From contig JANQDZ010000003.1 in the NCBI GenBank assembly GCA_028278645.1, positions 1-56,314 on the forward strand: a stretch of 56,314 bases of DNA, given 5' to 3'. The position numbers and the translations under genes are program-made. The notes under the pieces are model-generated. The model had not been told where the DNA came from. It did no database searches and saw nothing but the letters and a program-made list of their open reading frames with translations. Every line of letters starts with the position of its first letter. Position 1 is the first letter of the stretch. The stretch is from Longimicrobiales bacterium (lineage in GTDB: Bacteria > Gemmatimonadota > Gemmatimonadetes > Longimicrobiales > Gaopeijiaceae). This document shows, piece by piece, positions 42,304 through 51,159 of this stretch.

Positions 42304-43749
42304 ATGTCGACGCTCGCTTCCGCACCTCCCACCACCGAACGCCCTCCGTTCCGGGTCGCCGACCTGAGCTTGGCGGCTTGGGGACGAAAAGAGATCGTCC
42401 TGGCCGAGGCGGAGATGCCCGGGCTCATGGCCGTCAGGGAGGAATACGGCATCGAGAAGCCGTTGGCCGGTGCGAAGATCTCCGGTTCTCTACACATGAC
42501 CATCCAAACGGCCGTTCTGATCGAAACCCTGGTGGAGCTTGGAGCGGAGGTCCGGTGGGCGTCGTGCAACATCTTCTCTACGCAGGACCACGCCGCAGCG
42601 GCCATTGCCGAAAAGGGCATCCCGGTGTTCGCCTGGAAGGGTGAGACGCTGCAGGAATACTGGTGGTGCACGAAGGAGGCTCTGCACCACGAGGACGGTG
42701 GTCCGGATCTCATCGTAGATGACGGGGGTGACGCCACCCTTCTCATCCACCGTGGCGCAGAGCGGGAAGTGGAGTATGAAACCACCGGGGTGAAACCGGC
42801 TGTCTCGGGTGAGAACGAAGAGATCGAGACCGTGGACCGGCTTCTGAACGAAACGCTGGACGAAGATCCCCACTTCTGGCGTAGGATGGCCGACAAGTGT
42901 TTCGGCGTTAGCGAAGAAACCACCACCGGCGTCCATCGGCTCTACAAGATGGCCGAGGAAGGAACGTTGGCGTTCCCGGCCATCAACGTGAACGACTCGG
43001 TGACCAAGTCCAAGTTCGACAACCTCTATGGCTGCCGTGAGTCCCTGGTGGACGCGGTGAAGCGAGCCACCGACATCATGGTGGCCGGAAAGAAGTGTGT
43101 GGTACTGGGATACGGAGACGTGGGCAAGGGCTCCGTCCAATCGTTCAAGGGCTTGGGCGCCACCTGCTTCGTCACAGAAATCGATCCCATCAACGCACTC
43201 CAGGCGTCCATGGAAGGCTACCCGGTCGTGGACATGGAAGACGCCTGCGAGTGGGGCGACATCTTCGTCACGGCCACGGGAAACCTCTCGGTCATAACCC
43301 GAAAGCACATGGATCGGATGAAGGACGGGGCCATCGTCTGCAACATCGGCCACTTCGACTCCGAGATCGAAGTTTCCCGCTTGGTTGACCTGGAATGGGA
43401 CGAGATCAAGCCTCAGGTGGACAAGATCACCTGGCCCGATGGACACTCCATCATCCTTCTTGCGAAGGGCCGTTTGGTGAACCTGGGCTGCGCGACGGGG
43501 CACCCGAGCTTCGTCATGAGTGCCTCGTTCACCAACCAAACCATCGCCCAGATCGAGTTGTGGGAAAATCGAAAGACTGGAAAATACGGCACTCAGGTAT
43601 ATACACTTCCTAAGATCCTAGACGAAAAAGTGGCCCGGCTGCACCTGGACAAGCTGGGGACCGTCCTGACAGAGCTCACGCCTGAGCAGGCGGAATACAT
43701 TGGTGTACCCGTCCAAGGACCATACAAGCCGGACCATTACCGGTATTGA
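42304..43749 (+). CDS. ahcY: S-adenosylhomocysteine hydrolase
   Basis: A 481-residue enzyme that converts SAH to homocysteine and adenosine, removing the inhibitor of methyltransferases. Recognised segments are [15 protein letters not shown] (substrate cap), [20 protein letters not shown] near 220-240 with the catalytic Lys/Asp, [19 protein letters not shown] (NAD Rossmann loop, about 262-280) and KLHLDKLG-like [16 protein letters not shown] at the C-terminus, ending HYRY. Length and motif spacing are normal. It is divergent from the phosphotransferase gene with a 115-base spacer. I looked for a SAH riboswitch there and saw none, only a GC hairpin around ACCGGTC/GACCGGT. Confidence 0.96.
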   Translation: MSTLASAPPTTERPPFRVADLSLAAWGRKEIVLAEAEMPGLMAVREEYGIEKPLAGAKISGSLHMTIQTAVLIETLVELGAEVRWASCNIFSTQDHAAAAIAEKGIPVFAWKGETLQEYWWCTKEALHHEDGGPDLIVDDGGDATLLIHRGAEREVEYETTGVKPAVSGENEEIETVDRLLNETLDEDPHFWRRMADKCFGVSEETTTGVHRLYKMAEEGTLAFPAINVNDSVTKSKFDNLYGCRESLVDAVKRATDIMVAGKKCVVLGYGDVGKGSVQSFKGLGATCFVTEIDPINALQASMEGYPVVDMEDACEWGDIFVTATGNLSVITRKHMDRMKDGAIVCNIGHFDSEIEVSRLVDLEWDEIKPQVDKITWPDGHSIILLAKGRLVNLGCATGHPSFVMSASFTNQTIAQIELWENRKTGKYGTQVYTLPKILDEKVARLHLDKLGTVLTELTPEQAEYIGVPVQGPYKPDHYRY

Positions 43750-43870
43750 TCTGGTATCCTCTATAGAGGGGCCGGATCCGGGTGGCTTTGCAGGAGGGGC
43801 CGTTTAGTCCCGCGGCCCCGATTGATCCGACAGGTTGGAGTCGGATCGTCTGATGGCGGTGGAGGCAGTC

Positions 43871-44989
43871 ATGACGGAAACCCAACTGGTCACGGGTGGA
43901 GCTGGATTCATCGGCTCGAATTACGTCCGCAGGGTACTCGCAACGACCGCTGACCGCATCGTCATCGTCGACAAGCTGACGTACGCCGGGAATCTAGCCA
44001 CGCTCCGCGACGTGATGAGCAATCCGTTGGTCGAGTTCATCGAGGCCGACATCGTGGACACCGAGAAGATGTCCCAGCTTTTCGAGACCTACGCGCCCCG
44101 GGTGGCCATCAACTTCGCCGCGGAAAGCCACGTGGACCGCTCCATCGATGGCCCCAGGAACTTCGTTCAGTCCAATACGGTGGGGGTGTTCGAGTTATTG
44201 GAGGCCGCCAGCCGGTATTGGTCCCGTTTGTCAGGGACCCAGAAAGACCGGTTTCGCTTCCTCCAGGTGTCCACGGACGAGGTGTACGGGAGCCTGGGCG
44301 ATGAAGGCGAGTTCTCGGAGGACTCACCCTATGATCCCCGATCACCGTACTCCGCCACAAAAGCCAGCGCCGACCATCTGGTGAGGGCGTACAACGAGAC
44401 CTACCAACTCCCGACCCTCATTACCAACTGCTCCAACAACTACGGACCCTACCAGTACCCGGAGAAGCTCATACCTCTGGCCACGCTGAACGGAGCAGCC
44501 GGGAAAAAGATCCCGGTCTACGGCGATGGAAAGCACGTTCGGGATTGGCTCCACGTCTTTGATCACTGCAGGGCAATCTCGGCTGTCCTGGAGTCCGGCC
44601 GGCCGGGATCTACCTACAACATCGGCGCCCGGAACGAGCGCACGAATCTGGAAATCACCGAGCTGGTTTGTGACGCCCTCGAGGAGCTCCTCCCGGCCGC
44701 AGAGAACCCGGAGCTCGCCGCCGTACCCTCCGACCAATCCCCAGCCAACGGGGCATCTCCGAGCTACAGAGACCTGATCACCTTCGTGGAAGATCGGCCC
44801 GGCCACGATTACCGCTATGCCATCAACCCCACCAAAATCGAACGGGAGACCGGATGGGCCCCCAGGGTGTCTTTCGAGAAAGGGTTGAAAGAGACCGTGA
44901 AGTGGTTCTTCGACCACCCACGGTGGTGTGACGAGGTAAAGGACGGCGCCTATGGAGGCGAACGTCTTGGTTTGGGCCTAACCCGTTGA
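43871..44989 (+). CDS. rmlB: dTDP-glucose 4,6-dehydratase
   Basis: A 372-residue extended short-chain dehydrogenase: VTGGAGFIGSNYVRRVL (GxxGxxG, about 7-23), FAAESHVDRSIDGPRNF, QVSTDEVYGSLGDEG (TDE catalytic Asp/Glu), SPYSATKASADHLV (YxxxK) and NCSNNYGPYQYPEKLIP. It makes dTDP-4-keto-6-deoxyglucose, the precursor of rhamnose and other 6-deoxysugars. ATG 43871 has GGAGG five bases upstream and is chosen over 43835. A polar insertion (PSDQSPANGASPSYRDLITF) before the C-terminal motif is longer than in most homologues. No rmlA, C or D genes are in the window. It probably supplies the glycan locus. Confidence 0.93.
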   Translation: MTETQLVTGGAGFIGSNYVRRVLATTADRIVIVDKLTYAGNLATLRDVMSNPLVEFIEADIVDTEKMSQLFETYAPRVAINFAAESHVDRSIDGPRNFVQSNTVGVFELLEAASRYWSRLSGTQKDRFRFLQVSTDEVYGSLGDEGEFSEDSPYDPRSPYSATKASADHLVRAYNETYQLPTLITNCSNNYGPYQYPEKLIPLATLNGAAGKKIPVYGDGKHVRDWLHVFDHCRAISAVLESGRPGSTYNIGARNERTNLEITELVCDALEELLPAAENPELAAVPSDQSPANGASPSYRDLITFVEDRPGHDYRYAINPTKIERETGWAPRVSFEKGLKETVKWFFDHPRWCDEVKDGAYGGERLGLGLTR

Positions 44990-45053
44990 TCCCGCCTGGT
45001 TTTTCGCTATTTTTCGAGGCTCGACAGTCCAAAGTCTTTTGTTTGAGGATACG

Positions 45054-45308
45054 ATGCCGAACATCAAGAGCGCCAAGAAGCGAATGGAGCTCAGCAGAGC
45101 CGCCAACACTCGGAACCGCGTGAGCCGGTCCCGGATCAAGACGGCTATCCGCAGGGTCCGTGAAGCCGAGACCGCTGAAACGGCTCAGGTGCATATGAAG
45201 GAAGCCATCGCCCTGCTGGATCGCGCGGCGACGAAGCGACTGCTGCATCCGAACCGGGTGGCTCGGATCAAGGGCCAGATCGCACGCCACGTCAACGGAA
45301 TGGCCTGA
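45054..45308 (+). CDS. rpsT: ribosomal protein S20
   Basis: An 84-residue basic protein, MPNIKSAKKRMELSRAANTRNRVSRSR, with the KSAKKR N-terminal signature and a helical C-terminus (KRLLHPNRVARIKGQIARHV). S20 binds 16S rRNA in the small subunit. ATG 45054 is used; a frame five codons longer lacks support from the family. It stands alone between rmlB and the convergent pyrC, followed by a strong terminator. Confidence 0.95.
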   Translation: MPNIKSAKKRMELSRAANTRNRVSRSRIKTAIRRVREAETAETAQVHMKEAIALLDRAATKRLLHPNRVARIKGQIARHVNGMA

Positions 45309-45338
45309 GCAGCCAAGTCCTGACGTAAAAAAGAAGAG

Positions 45339-45372
45339 AGGCCCGAGCGCTGCAGGCGCCCGGGCCTTTTCT
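45339..45372. terminator. bidirectional Rho-independent terminator between rpsT and pyrC
   Basis: Two long arms AGGCCCGaGCGC and GCGCcCGGGCCT pair with one mismatch around a five-base loop. The plus strand continues with TTTTCTCG and the minus strand continues CTCTTCTTTTTT. It can therefore end both rpsT and pyrC transcripts. Confidence 0.85.
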
Positions 45373-45432
45373 CGTGTCCGTCGGGGGGCATCTCCCGCAC
45401 CTCTCCGGGGCCGACGGCGCCCCAGCCCTTCC

Positions 45433-46719
45433 CTACCCTTCGAAAACCACCTCACCGCCCACGATCGTATACTTGGGCTTTCCTTTGAGCTTCCATCCGC
45501 CGAAGGGCGTGTTCTTGCTCTTCGATACGAAGGTACTGGGGTCCACTTCCCACTCGGCGTTGGGATCGAAGATGGTGACGTCGGCCGGGCTTCCCACCGC
45601 CAGGGTTCCACCCGGGAGGTTGAAGACCTTGGCTGGTGCCACACTCATCCGGTCTACCATGGTGGAGAGGTCGATGAGGCCCTCATCCACCAGATGCCCA
45701 AACACCAGCCCCAAGGAGGTCTCCAACCCTACGATTCCGTTGGGGGCGTCTGCAAACGCCGCCTCTTTCTCGTCGTAGTGATGAGGGGCGTGATCCGTGG
45801 CGATAATATCCAGGGTCCCGTCCTTCACCCCCGCCTGAACGGCGTCCCGATCTTCAGCCGACCGAAGGGGCGGGTTCATCTTGGCCTCGGTCCGGTATCC
45901 TTCCACCGCCCCGTCGGTGAGGAGCATGTGGTGGGGGCTGGCCTCGCCCGTTACTTGCACCCCGCGGGCTTTTGCGCTTCGGATGGCCTCTACCCCGCCC
46001 CGGGTCGAGACGTGTTGAATATGGATTCGCCCGCCGGTGAGCTCCGCCAAGAGGATGTCCCGAATGATGTGGATGTCCTCGGCCGCGTTGGGCTTTCCTT
46101 TGAGTCCCAGGCGGGAGGAGACCAACCCCTCGTTCATGGTCCCGTCACGCGAGAGCGTAAGGTCTTCCGGGTGATCCACCACCGGAACCCCAAAAGCCTG
46201 GGTGTATTCGAGAGCCAGCCGCATGAGCCCCGAGTCCATGACAGGGAGCCCGTCGTCGGTGACGGCCACGGCCCCGGCCTCGATGAGCTCCCCGATCTCT
46301 GAGAGGGCCTTCCCGTCCATGCCTTCGGAGATGGCACCCATGGGATAAACCCTTGCAGCACCGGCCTTCTTCCCTTCCGCAACAACAAAGCCGACGGCTG
46401 CCGGATCGTCGATGGGGGGATCGGTGTTGGGCATGGAGCAGACAGCGGTGAAACCGCCGGCTGCCGCAGCTTTGGCTCCGGTGGCGATGGTTTCCTTGTG
46501 CTCCTGCCCCGGTTCACGAAGGTGCACGTGCGGATCGATGAGCCCCGGTGTCACGATCATGCCGGTGGCGTCGATCTCCCGGGCGTCCACCGCTGGCCCG
46601 GCGTTCTCCACCAGGGAGAACACGGCTCCGTTCACCAGAAGGAGGTCCAGAACTCCGTCCAGGTCTTGGGACGGATCCACGACCCGCCCACCTCGAATCA
46701 ACAACGGTCTGGAAGTCAT
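45433..46719 (-). CDS. pyrC: dihydroorotase, class I
   Basis: A 428-residue amidohydrolase: the metal-binding [15 protein letters not shown] motif with His64 and His66, [12 protein letters not shown], then [16 protein letters not shown] and [19 protein letters not shown] with catalytic His/Asp. It closes carbamoyl-aspartate to dihydroorotate in pyrimidine synthesis. Length and HxHxR with DAPHH pattern are as in long, type I bacterial PyrC/PyrX-like enzymes. All the motif residues for activity appear present. It overlaps the pyrB stop by four bases in the operon pyrR-pyrB-pyrC and ends near the bidirectional terminator. Confidence 0.95.
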   Translation of the reverse strand: MTSRPLLIRGGRVVDPSQDLDGVLDLLLVNGAVFSLVENAGPAVDAREIDATGMIVTPGLIDPHVHLREPGQEHKETIATGAKAAAAGGFTAVCSMPNTDPPIDDPAAVGFVVAEGKKAGAARVYPMGAISEGMDGKALSEIGELIEAGAVAVTDDGLPVMDSGLMRLALEYTQAFGVPVVDHPEDLTLSRDGTMNEGLVSSRLGLKGKPNAAEDIHIIRDILLAELTGGRIHIQHVSTRGGVEAIRSAKARGVQVTGEASPHHMLLTDGAVEGYRTEAKMNPPLRSAEDRDAVQAGVKDGTLDIIATDHAPHHYDEKEAAFADAPNGIVGLETSLGLVFGHLVDEGLIDLSTMVDRMSVAPAKVFNLPGGTLAVGSPADVTIFDPNAEWEVDPSTFVSKSKNTPFGGWKLKGKPKYTIVGGEVVFEG

Positions 46720-47687
46720 GCCTCGGCCACCTCGTTCACGGTATGGGCTTTCTCTGGGCTGCCTCCCGCTAGGAGGTAGAGGACCGCCATCCTGATGGCC
46801 ACCCCGTTGGTGACCTGCTTCAGAATCACCTGGTTGGGCCCGTCGGCCACATCGCTGTCGATCTCCACACCCCTGTTCATGGGACCCGGATGGAGGATCA
46901 GGATGTCCCGCCCTGCGGCATCCAACCGCTCCCGGGTGACACCGAAGAACCTGTTGTATTCCCTGAGGCTCGGAATGAACCCGCCCTTCATCCGCTCTAA
47001 CTGGAGCCTGAGGACATTAATGACGTCGGCCCACTCCAACGCTTCTTCCACCCGGGGGAAAACCTTCACGCCCATCTCTTCGATGCGCATGGGAATGAGG
47101 GTTTTGGGCCCACAGACCGCCACCTCGGCTCCAAGTTTCAGGAGGCCGAAGAAGTTCGACCGAGCCACCCGGGAGTGGAGCACATCACCCACCACACACA
47201 CCTTCAGCCCCTCGATTCGCCCCAGGTGGTCTCGCATGGTGAGCATGTCCAGGAGGCCCTGGGTGGGGTGCTCGTGCCGTCCGTCACCGGCGTTGATGAC
47301 GTTCGAGGGGATCCGATCGGCCAGGAACTTGGCGGCGCCCGAAGCCGGGTGGCGCATGACGACCATGTCGATGCGCATGGCTTCCAGATTTCGGGCGGTA
47401 TCGACCAGTGTTTCACCCTTCGCTACGGAGGAGCCGGCCGCGGCCACATTCACCGTGTCCGCCGACAGGCGCTTCTGGGCGAATTCGAACGATACCCGAG
47501 TGCGCGTGGACGCTTCGAAGAACAGGTTTACGATGGTTTTGCCCCGCAGGACAGGGACCTTCTTGATCCTCCTCTCCGAGACGTCCTTGAAGAGCTCGGC
47601 GGTGTCCATGACCGTGAGGATTTGCTCCTTACTGAGGGGTTCCAGACCGATGAGGTCCTTCCCCAAAGCGGAAGTCGATTCAGTCAC
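46716..47687 (-). CDS. pyrB: aspartate carbamoyltransferase catalytic subunit
   Basis: A 323-residue PyrB with the carbamoyl-phosphate-binding STRTR at 60-64 in [36 protein letters not shown] near 145-160, and [21 protein letters not shown] and [19 protein letters not shown] near the C-terminal third. It joins carbamoyl phosphate to aspartate, the first committed pyrimidine step. No regulatory pyrI gene is visible; instead pyrR lies upstream. It overlaps pyrR and pyrC by four bases each. Confidence 0.96.
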   Translation of the reverse strand: MTESTSALGKDLIGLEPLSKEQILTVMDTAELFKDVSERRIKKVPVLRGKTIVNLFFEASTRTRVSFEFAQKRLSADTVNVAAAGSSVAKGETLVDTARNLEAMRIDMVVMRHPASGAAKFLADRIPSNVINAGDGRHEHPTQGLLDMLTMRDHLGRIEGLKVCVVGDVLHSRVARSNFFGLLKLGAEVAVCGPKTLIPMRIEEMGVKVFPRVEEALEWADVINVLRLQLERMKGGFIPSLREYNRFFGVTRERLDAAGRDILILHPGPMNRGVEIDSDVADGPNQVILKQVTNGVAIRMAVLYLLAGGSPEKAHTVNEVAEA

Positions 47688-48277
47688 TGGGTACCCTCCC
47701 TCTCTGCCTGGCCGGCGCCTTCGGTCGCGTCAGGGTTCTTCAAGAGGTAAGCACCGAGCTCTCCGTCCAGATCCGGCACAAGAACTTCGACGTGAGCATC
47801 GGGGAGGTCTTCCTGGACCTTGCCCACCACGTCCGGTTGGATGGGCACCTCTCGGCCCCCTCGGTCCACCAGGACACAGAGGAGGATCCGGGCCGGACGG
47901 CCCCAGTCCATGAGCTCGTTCATGGCTGCACGAGCCGTGCGTCCGGTATGCAGGACGTCGTCCACGATGACCACCGAGGTGCCGTCGATATTCACGGGCG
48001 GCAGCTCCGACTCCCCGATCACGGGCCGGGGGCCGATGGTCATGAGGTCGTCGCGGTAGAAGGTGATGTCCAAGCTGCCCGACGGGATTTGGGTACCGGA
48101 GGCTTTCTCGATCTCGTCTTTGATAAGAGTGGAGAGCTGGACGCCCCTCCGGTGGATCCCCATAAGAACCAGGTTGGAGGGCCCGCCATTCTTTTCAACC
48201 AGCTCTCGGGCCATACGGGACAGGGCCCGCCCGACGGCCTCCTCGTCAAGGAGGCACACGCGTTGGGACTCGGTCAT
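47684..48277 (-). CDS. pyrR: PyrR, pyr operon regulator/uracil phosphoribosyltransferase
   Basis: A 197-residue phosphoribosyltransferase-fold protein. [22 protein letters not shown] near 100-119 is the PRPP-binding motif, and [15 protein letters not shown] near 38-52 is the flexible loop region of PyrR. In Gram-positive and some other bacteria it binds pyr mRNA leaders and senses UMP/UTP, and can act as uracil phosphoribosyltransferase. It heads the pyr genes, 98 bases after the GHL10 gene. I found no convincing anti-terminator or PyrR-binding-loop consensus in that gap, so regulation may differ. The last ~20 residues are a polar tail. Confidence 0.93.
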   Translation of the reverse strand: MTESQRVCLLDEEAVGRALSRMARELVEKNGGPSNLVLMGIHRRGVQLSTLIKDEIEKASGTQIPSGSLDITFYRDDLMTIGPRPVIGESELPPVNIDGTSVVIVDDVLHTGRTARAAMNELMDWGRPARILLCVLVDRGGREVPIQPDVVGKVQEDLPDAHVEVLVPDLDGELGAYLLKNPDATEGAGQAEREGTQ

Positions 48278-48375
48278 GAGTCTTCCTTGTTTGGTTTTTA
48301 GGCGCCCGCTGGGACCAGGTTTGGATCAGGAAGGCGCCTTCGGCGGCGGGAAAGTAGAGGAGGTTTTTGAGCCCG

Positions 48376-49791
48376 TCAACGGCGGCGGAAAGCGTCCTCC
48401 GCAATACGCTGGAGGAAGGTTCGGGCGCCCTGTCTTTCTCCCTCGGAAACCGCCCAGTCGTAGGAGAAGAGGATGACGCCGCGGGTCCCCAGACTGTTCG
48501 CGATGCGGATCTTGTCTACCGACCCCCGGTAGGTGTTCTGGTAGATCCCCACACCGGCCCACACGCGATCCCTGCCGGCCGCTTCGATGGCATCGCCGAT
48601 CTGGCCCTCGTAGATGTCGTTATCGGCGGTGTAGGCCATGGGGGCCACGGCATCCAGGATCCCCGACGCCAGCCAGTCCCGCCAGTCCTGGAACCGGTGC
48701 AGATAGGCGTCTTCCGCGTTCGGGATCACGGCGGCGGAAACCGTGAGGTCAGGCCTCCGTTTCTTCACGCCGTGGTAGATGCGTTCCACCAACCCGGTGA
48801 TCTGGGACCGACGGAATTCACCCCAGGCCCCGGCAAGGGAATCCGCGTAGGCCAAGGGGTCGGTTCGTATGGCTCGATCCAAGCTGGCCCGTCGGGCCGG
48901 GGAGATACGGGGGGTAACCCACTCCCTGAAACGGTCCAGGGCTTCCCTTGAATAGTCGAAATCCCCGTTCGGGTATCGGATGTAATCAAAGTGAAGGCCG
49001 TCCAACTCGTAGGACTCCACCAGGTCCATCCACACCGAGTAGAGATGTTCCTTCACCTCCGGGTGGGACGGGGCGGAGTAGAGACCCTCGATCCGATCCG
49101 TGTTCTGCTGCGAGTACCGAAGGATGGTCTCGGCGTACCTAGGCGCCCAGGGGTCCAAGTCGTAGAGGTCCCGAGCCAGGGTCCGTGGTACGGCAAGGAG
49201 GTCCGGCCGGGCTCGGATGAGGTGGGTAGGGTCGGTTGGCAGTCCGCCCATCCCACCCACCAGGTGGCCGTTCACCCATGCGTGAACGCCTATCCCTCTC
49301 TGGTGGGCCTCGTCGATGACCACCGCCAGAGGATCGAAGGTGGCGCTCACGTCCAGAACCGTGGCCGGCTTCGGCTCCCAGCGGCTCTCATAGTACGCGT
49401 CCCCCCTGCCCCTGACCTGAACCACCAGGGTGTTGAATCCCGAATCGGCCGCCCTTTCCACCATGACCCGAATGGAGTCGGGGTGGGTAAGGGTGGTCCT
49501 CACCACCCACAGGGCCCGCACAACAGCCGGCAGGGGAAGAGCCCGATAGCTGGACACCGCCCCGGCGGAAGTTTTCCAGGCGGTGTTCCTCGTGGCTCGG
49601 CCTGCCGGCTCCCGCACCCCGGCTGTGGAATCGGCCGTGGGCGGTTGAACCCTCGGGGTTTCCTCCCGGCCGGGCCGGGTGGTGTCCCCGGCCCGGGGGT
49701 TGGACGGGCCCGGCACCGGCGCGGATGGATCGACGACGGTGCAGCCGGGGAGGATGAGGGCTGCGGCGAGGAGGAGTGACGAGCACCTCAT
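48376..49791 (-). CDS. GHL10-family glycosyl hydrolase-like lipoprotein
   Basis: A 471-residue protein with a lipoprotein signal: hydrophobic helix then LPGC (Cys at about residue 16). A low-complexity Pro/Thr/Arg linker (about 17-75) precedes a TIM-barrel GHL10 domain (DUF187/YngK type). Its landmarks are VRALWVVRTTLTHPDSIRVM, FNTLVVQVRGRGDAYYES, AHQRGIGVHAWVNGHLVG, HFDYIRYPNGDFDYS and APMAYTADNDIYEGQIGDAI. Family members are presumed peptidoglycan or polysaccharide glycosidases, including an uncharacterised Glu/Asp site. The Cys and linker suggest attachment to a membrane in the periplasm. ATG 49791 overlaps the tadA stop by four bases. Confidence 0.85.
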   Translation of the reverse strand: MRCSSLLLAAALILPGCTVVDPSAPVPGPSNPRAGDTTRPGREETPRVQPPTADSTAGVREPAGRATRNTAWKTSAGAVSSYRALPLPAVVRALWVVRTTLTHPDSIRVMVERAADSGFNTLVVQVRGRGDAYYESRWEPKPATVLDVSATFDPLAVVIDEAHQRGIGVHAWVNGHLVGGMGGLPTDPTHLIRARPDLLAVPRTLARDLYDLDPWAPRYAETILRYSQQNTDRIEGLYSAPSHPEVKEHLYSVWMDLVESYELDGLHFDYIRYPNGDFDYSREALDRFREWVTPRISPARRASLDRAIRTDPLAYADSLAGAWGEFRRSQITGLVERIYHGVKKRRPDLTVSAAVIPNAEDAYLHRFQDWRDWLASGILDAVAPMAYTADNDIYEGQIGDAIEAAGRDRVWAGVGIYQNTYRGSVDKIRIANSLGTRGVILFSYDWAVSEGERQGARTFLQRIAEDAFRRR

Positions 49792-50366
49792 CGTTTCGCC
49801 CTGAAGAAGGTCTTCAGCAGGGCAGCGGACCTTTCAGCTGAAACGCCTCCGACTACCTCCGCCCGATGATTCAACCGGGAGTCCTGGAGGAGGTTTCCCA
49901 GACTCTCAGCCATGCCGGCTTTGGGATCCTTAGCGCCGTACACCACCCTTGGCACCCGGGCCAGGACGATGGCCCCACAGCAGTGGGCGCAGGGTTCCAG
50001 GGTGCAATACAGGGTGGTCTCCTCCAGGCGCCAGTCACCTTGAAGGGCGGCGGCCTTACGAATAGCCACGGCTTCGGCGTGGGCCGTGGGATCGGAGTTC
50101 GTCACTGTGAGGTTGTGGGCTTCCGCCAACAGCTCCCCGTCTTTCACCACCACCGCACCCACCGGAACCTCCCCCCGGAGAGCCGCCAGCTGGGCCTGCT
50201 CCAGCGCTCTCGCCATCCAGAGGCGGTCGGACGCAGGAAGGCTATCCGACGCACGCTGGCTCCCGGACGTACGCTGACTCCCGGACGCACCTGGGGATCC
50301 GGACGCTCTTCGCCCTGCGACGTTATCGGCTGAGAGACCGGGAGAGTAGTGTCCCGGGGCCTGCAC
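49788..50366 (-). CDS. tadA: tRNA-specific adenosine deaminase
   Basis: A 192-residue cytidine-deaminase-fold enzyme that makes inosine-34 in tRNA-Arg(ACG). The zinc site is TAHAEAVAI with His96 and Glu98, and TLEPCAHC with Cys126 and Cys129. The first ~45 residues (GTG start at 50366) are a Ser/Gly/Asp/Arg low-complexity extension encoded by an 18-base repeat, and the family-like part begins near residue 48. ATG 50216 (Met51) is an alternative that gives a protein close to family length, but neither start has a clear ribosome-binding site. It lies five bases after the lexA-like gene stop. Confidence 0.9.
   Translation of the reverse strand: MQAPGHYSPGLSADNVAGRRASGSPGASGSQRTSGSQRASDSLPASDRLWMARALEQAQLAALRGEVPVGAVVVKDGELLAEAHNLTVTNSDPTAHAEAVAIRKAAALQGDWRLEETTLYCTLEPCAHCCGAIVLARVPRVVYGAKDPKAGMAESLGNLLQDSRLNHRAEVVGGVSAERSAALLKTFFRAKR
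50229..50308. repeat. 18-base repeats in the tadA N-terminus
   Basis: About four imperfect 18-base copies of a unit like GGCTCCCGGACGCACGCT occur in frame in the start of tadA. They encode hexapeptide steps such as ASGSQR, TSGSQR and ASDSLP. They are likely recent slippage in a non-essential extension. Confidence 0.6.
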
Positions 50367-50371
50367 GCAGG

Positions 50372-51025
50372 TCAGTGGGCGATGGCGGTGACGGCAGCCG
50401 GGAGATGATCCATGCGCCGATACATGCCGGTGACTTTGCCCAACAGAACGAGAGGGGTGGAGTCGTCCACCACCGTGGGACTCCCCTTCCCTGCGAGAGG
50501 ATGCAGCTGTACGGCCTGGCCGTTTCTGGAGAACCGGTAGTACTCCGCGGGTCCCTCCACTTTGGCCGCCACGATGGCTCCGTCCTGGAGGTCCACCAAG
50601 CTGGCAGGCTCCATGAGGATGTAGTCACCCTCGATGCAACCCAGAGGGGCCAGGTCACCAGAGCTGGCTTGTACGAAGTAGGCGCCCTTTTCCCCTGCCC
50701 AGCGGCGATCCAGGGTCAGAAAGCTGTCCGCACGGTCTGCCCTGGGGCCTTTTCCGTCTTCCGGCAGGCGGGAGAAACACGGGACGGACACCCCGGGGGC
50801 GTCCAGGTCCATGCCGAGGATCTTCACGCCACGGGAGCGGGAAGGATCCCGCTCCAGAAAACCCTTGTCAGCTAGGGCTTGCAGGTGCTCGGAAACCGTT
50901 TTGGTACTCTTGATCCCGAACCGTTCCCCGATCTCACGGATGGAAGGCTGATAGGTGTTCGACCGAAGGTAGGACACCATGTAGTCGAGGATTTTTTCTT
51001 CGATTTCCGTCAGATTCGGGAGCAT
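50372..51025 (-). CDS. LexA-like repressor with a degenerate self-cleavage domain
   Basis: A 217-residue protein with an N-terminal winged helix of LexA type (SIREIGERFGIKSTKTVSEH, about 28-47) and a C-terminal S24-peptidase-like domain. The helix fits the SOS repressor family. In the C-terminal domain the canonical nucleophile position after SGD is Leu125 (SGDL at 122-125), the general-base Lys position in AxxKRF is Tyr163 (AEYYRF), and no Ala-Gly cleavage pair is present in the linker. It thus looks unable to cut itself. ATG 51025 has GGAG six bases upstream; a longer TTG start at 51070 is less likely. It is not safe to call it a SOS regulator. Confidence 0.85.
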   Translation of the reverse strand: MLPNLTEIEEKILDYMVSYLRSNTYQPSIREIGERFGIKSTKTVSEHLQALADKGFLERDPSRSRGVKILGMDLDAPGVSVPCFSRLPEDGKGPRADRADSFLTLDRRWAGEKGAYFVQASSGDLAPLGCIEGDYILMEPASLVDLQDGAIVAAKVEGPAEYYRFSRNGQAVQLHPLAGKGSPTVVDDSTPLVLLGKVTGMYRRMDHLPAAVTAIAH

Positions 51026-51100
51026 CCAGATCTCCAAGTGCCTGAATGTCTCGCCCAGAAAAAGGGCCAAGAAACACGATCAATTAAGGGACGGATCGCT

Positions 51101-51130
51101 ATCCTAATGTGCCTTATTCGCCGGTGTCAA
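51101..51130 (-). promoter_or_regulatory. sigma-70-like promoter of the lexA-like gene
   Basis: On the minus strand TTGACA (51130-51125) and TAGGAT (51106-51101) are 18 bases apart, matching the -35 and -10 consensus well; the start of the lexA-like gene is about 76 bases downstream of the -10. An imperfect inverted repeat TCAAGAAAG/CTTTTCTTCGA around 51128-51147 overlaps the -35 and could be the protein's own operator. Confidence 0.6.
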
Positions 51131-51159
51131 GAAAGTCTTTTCTTCGACCCGCCGTTTGT

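Noticed and set aside
42189-42926. An upstream extension of the phosphotransferase frame by about 246 residues
   Set aside because: It is antisense to ahcY, Ser/Pro-rich and unlike any phosphotransferase. ATG 42188 matches the family start.
42490-43539. A 349-codon minus-strand frame opposite ahcY
   Set aside because: It is a GC-rich antisense shadow with His/Arg/Gly-rich composition and no motif; ahcY on the other strand is certain.
48278-48375. PyrR-binding attenuator in front of pyrR
   Set aside because: The GGCGCC-containing palindrome lacks a following T-run, and I could not find the PyrR-loop consensus.
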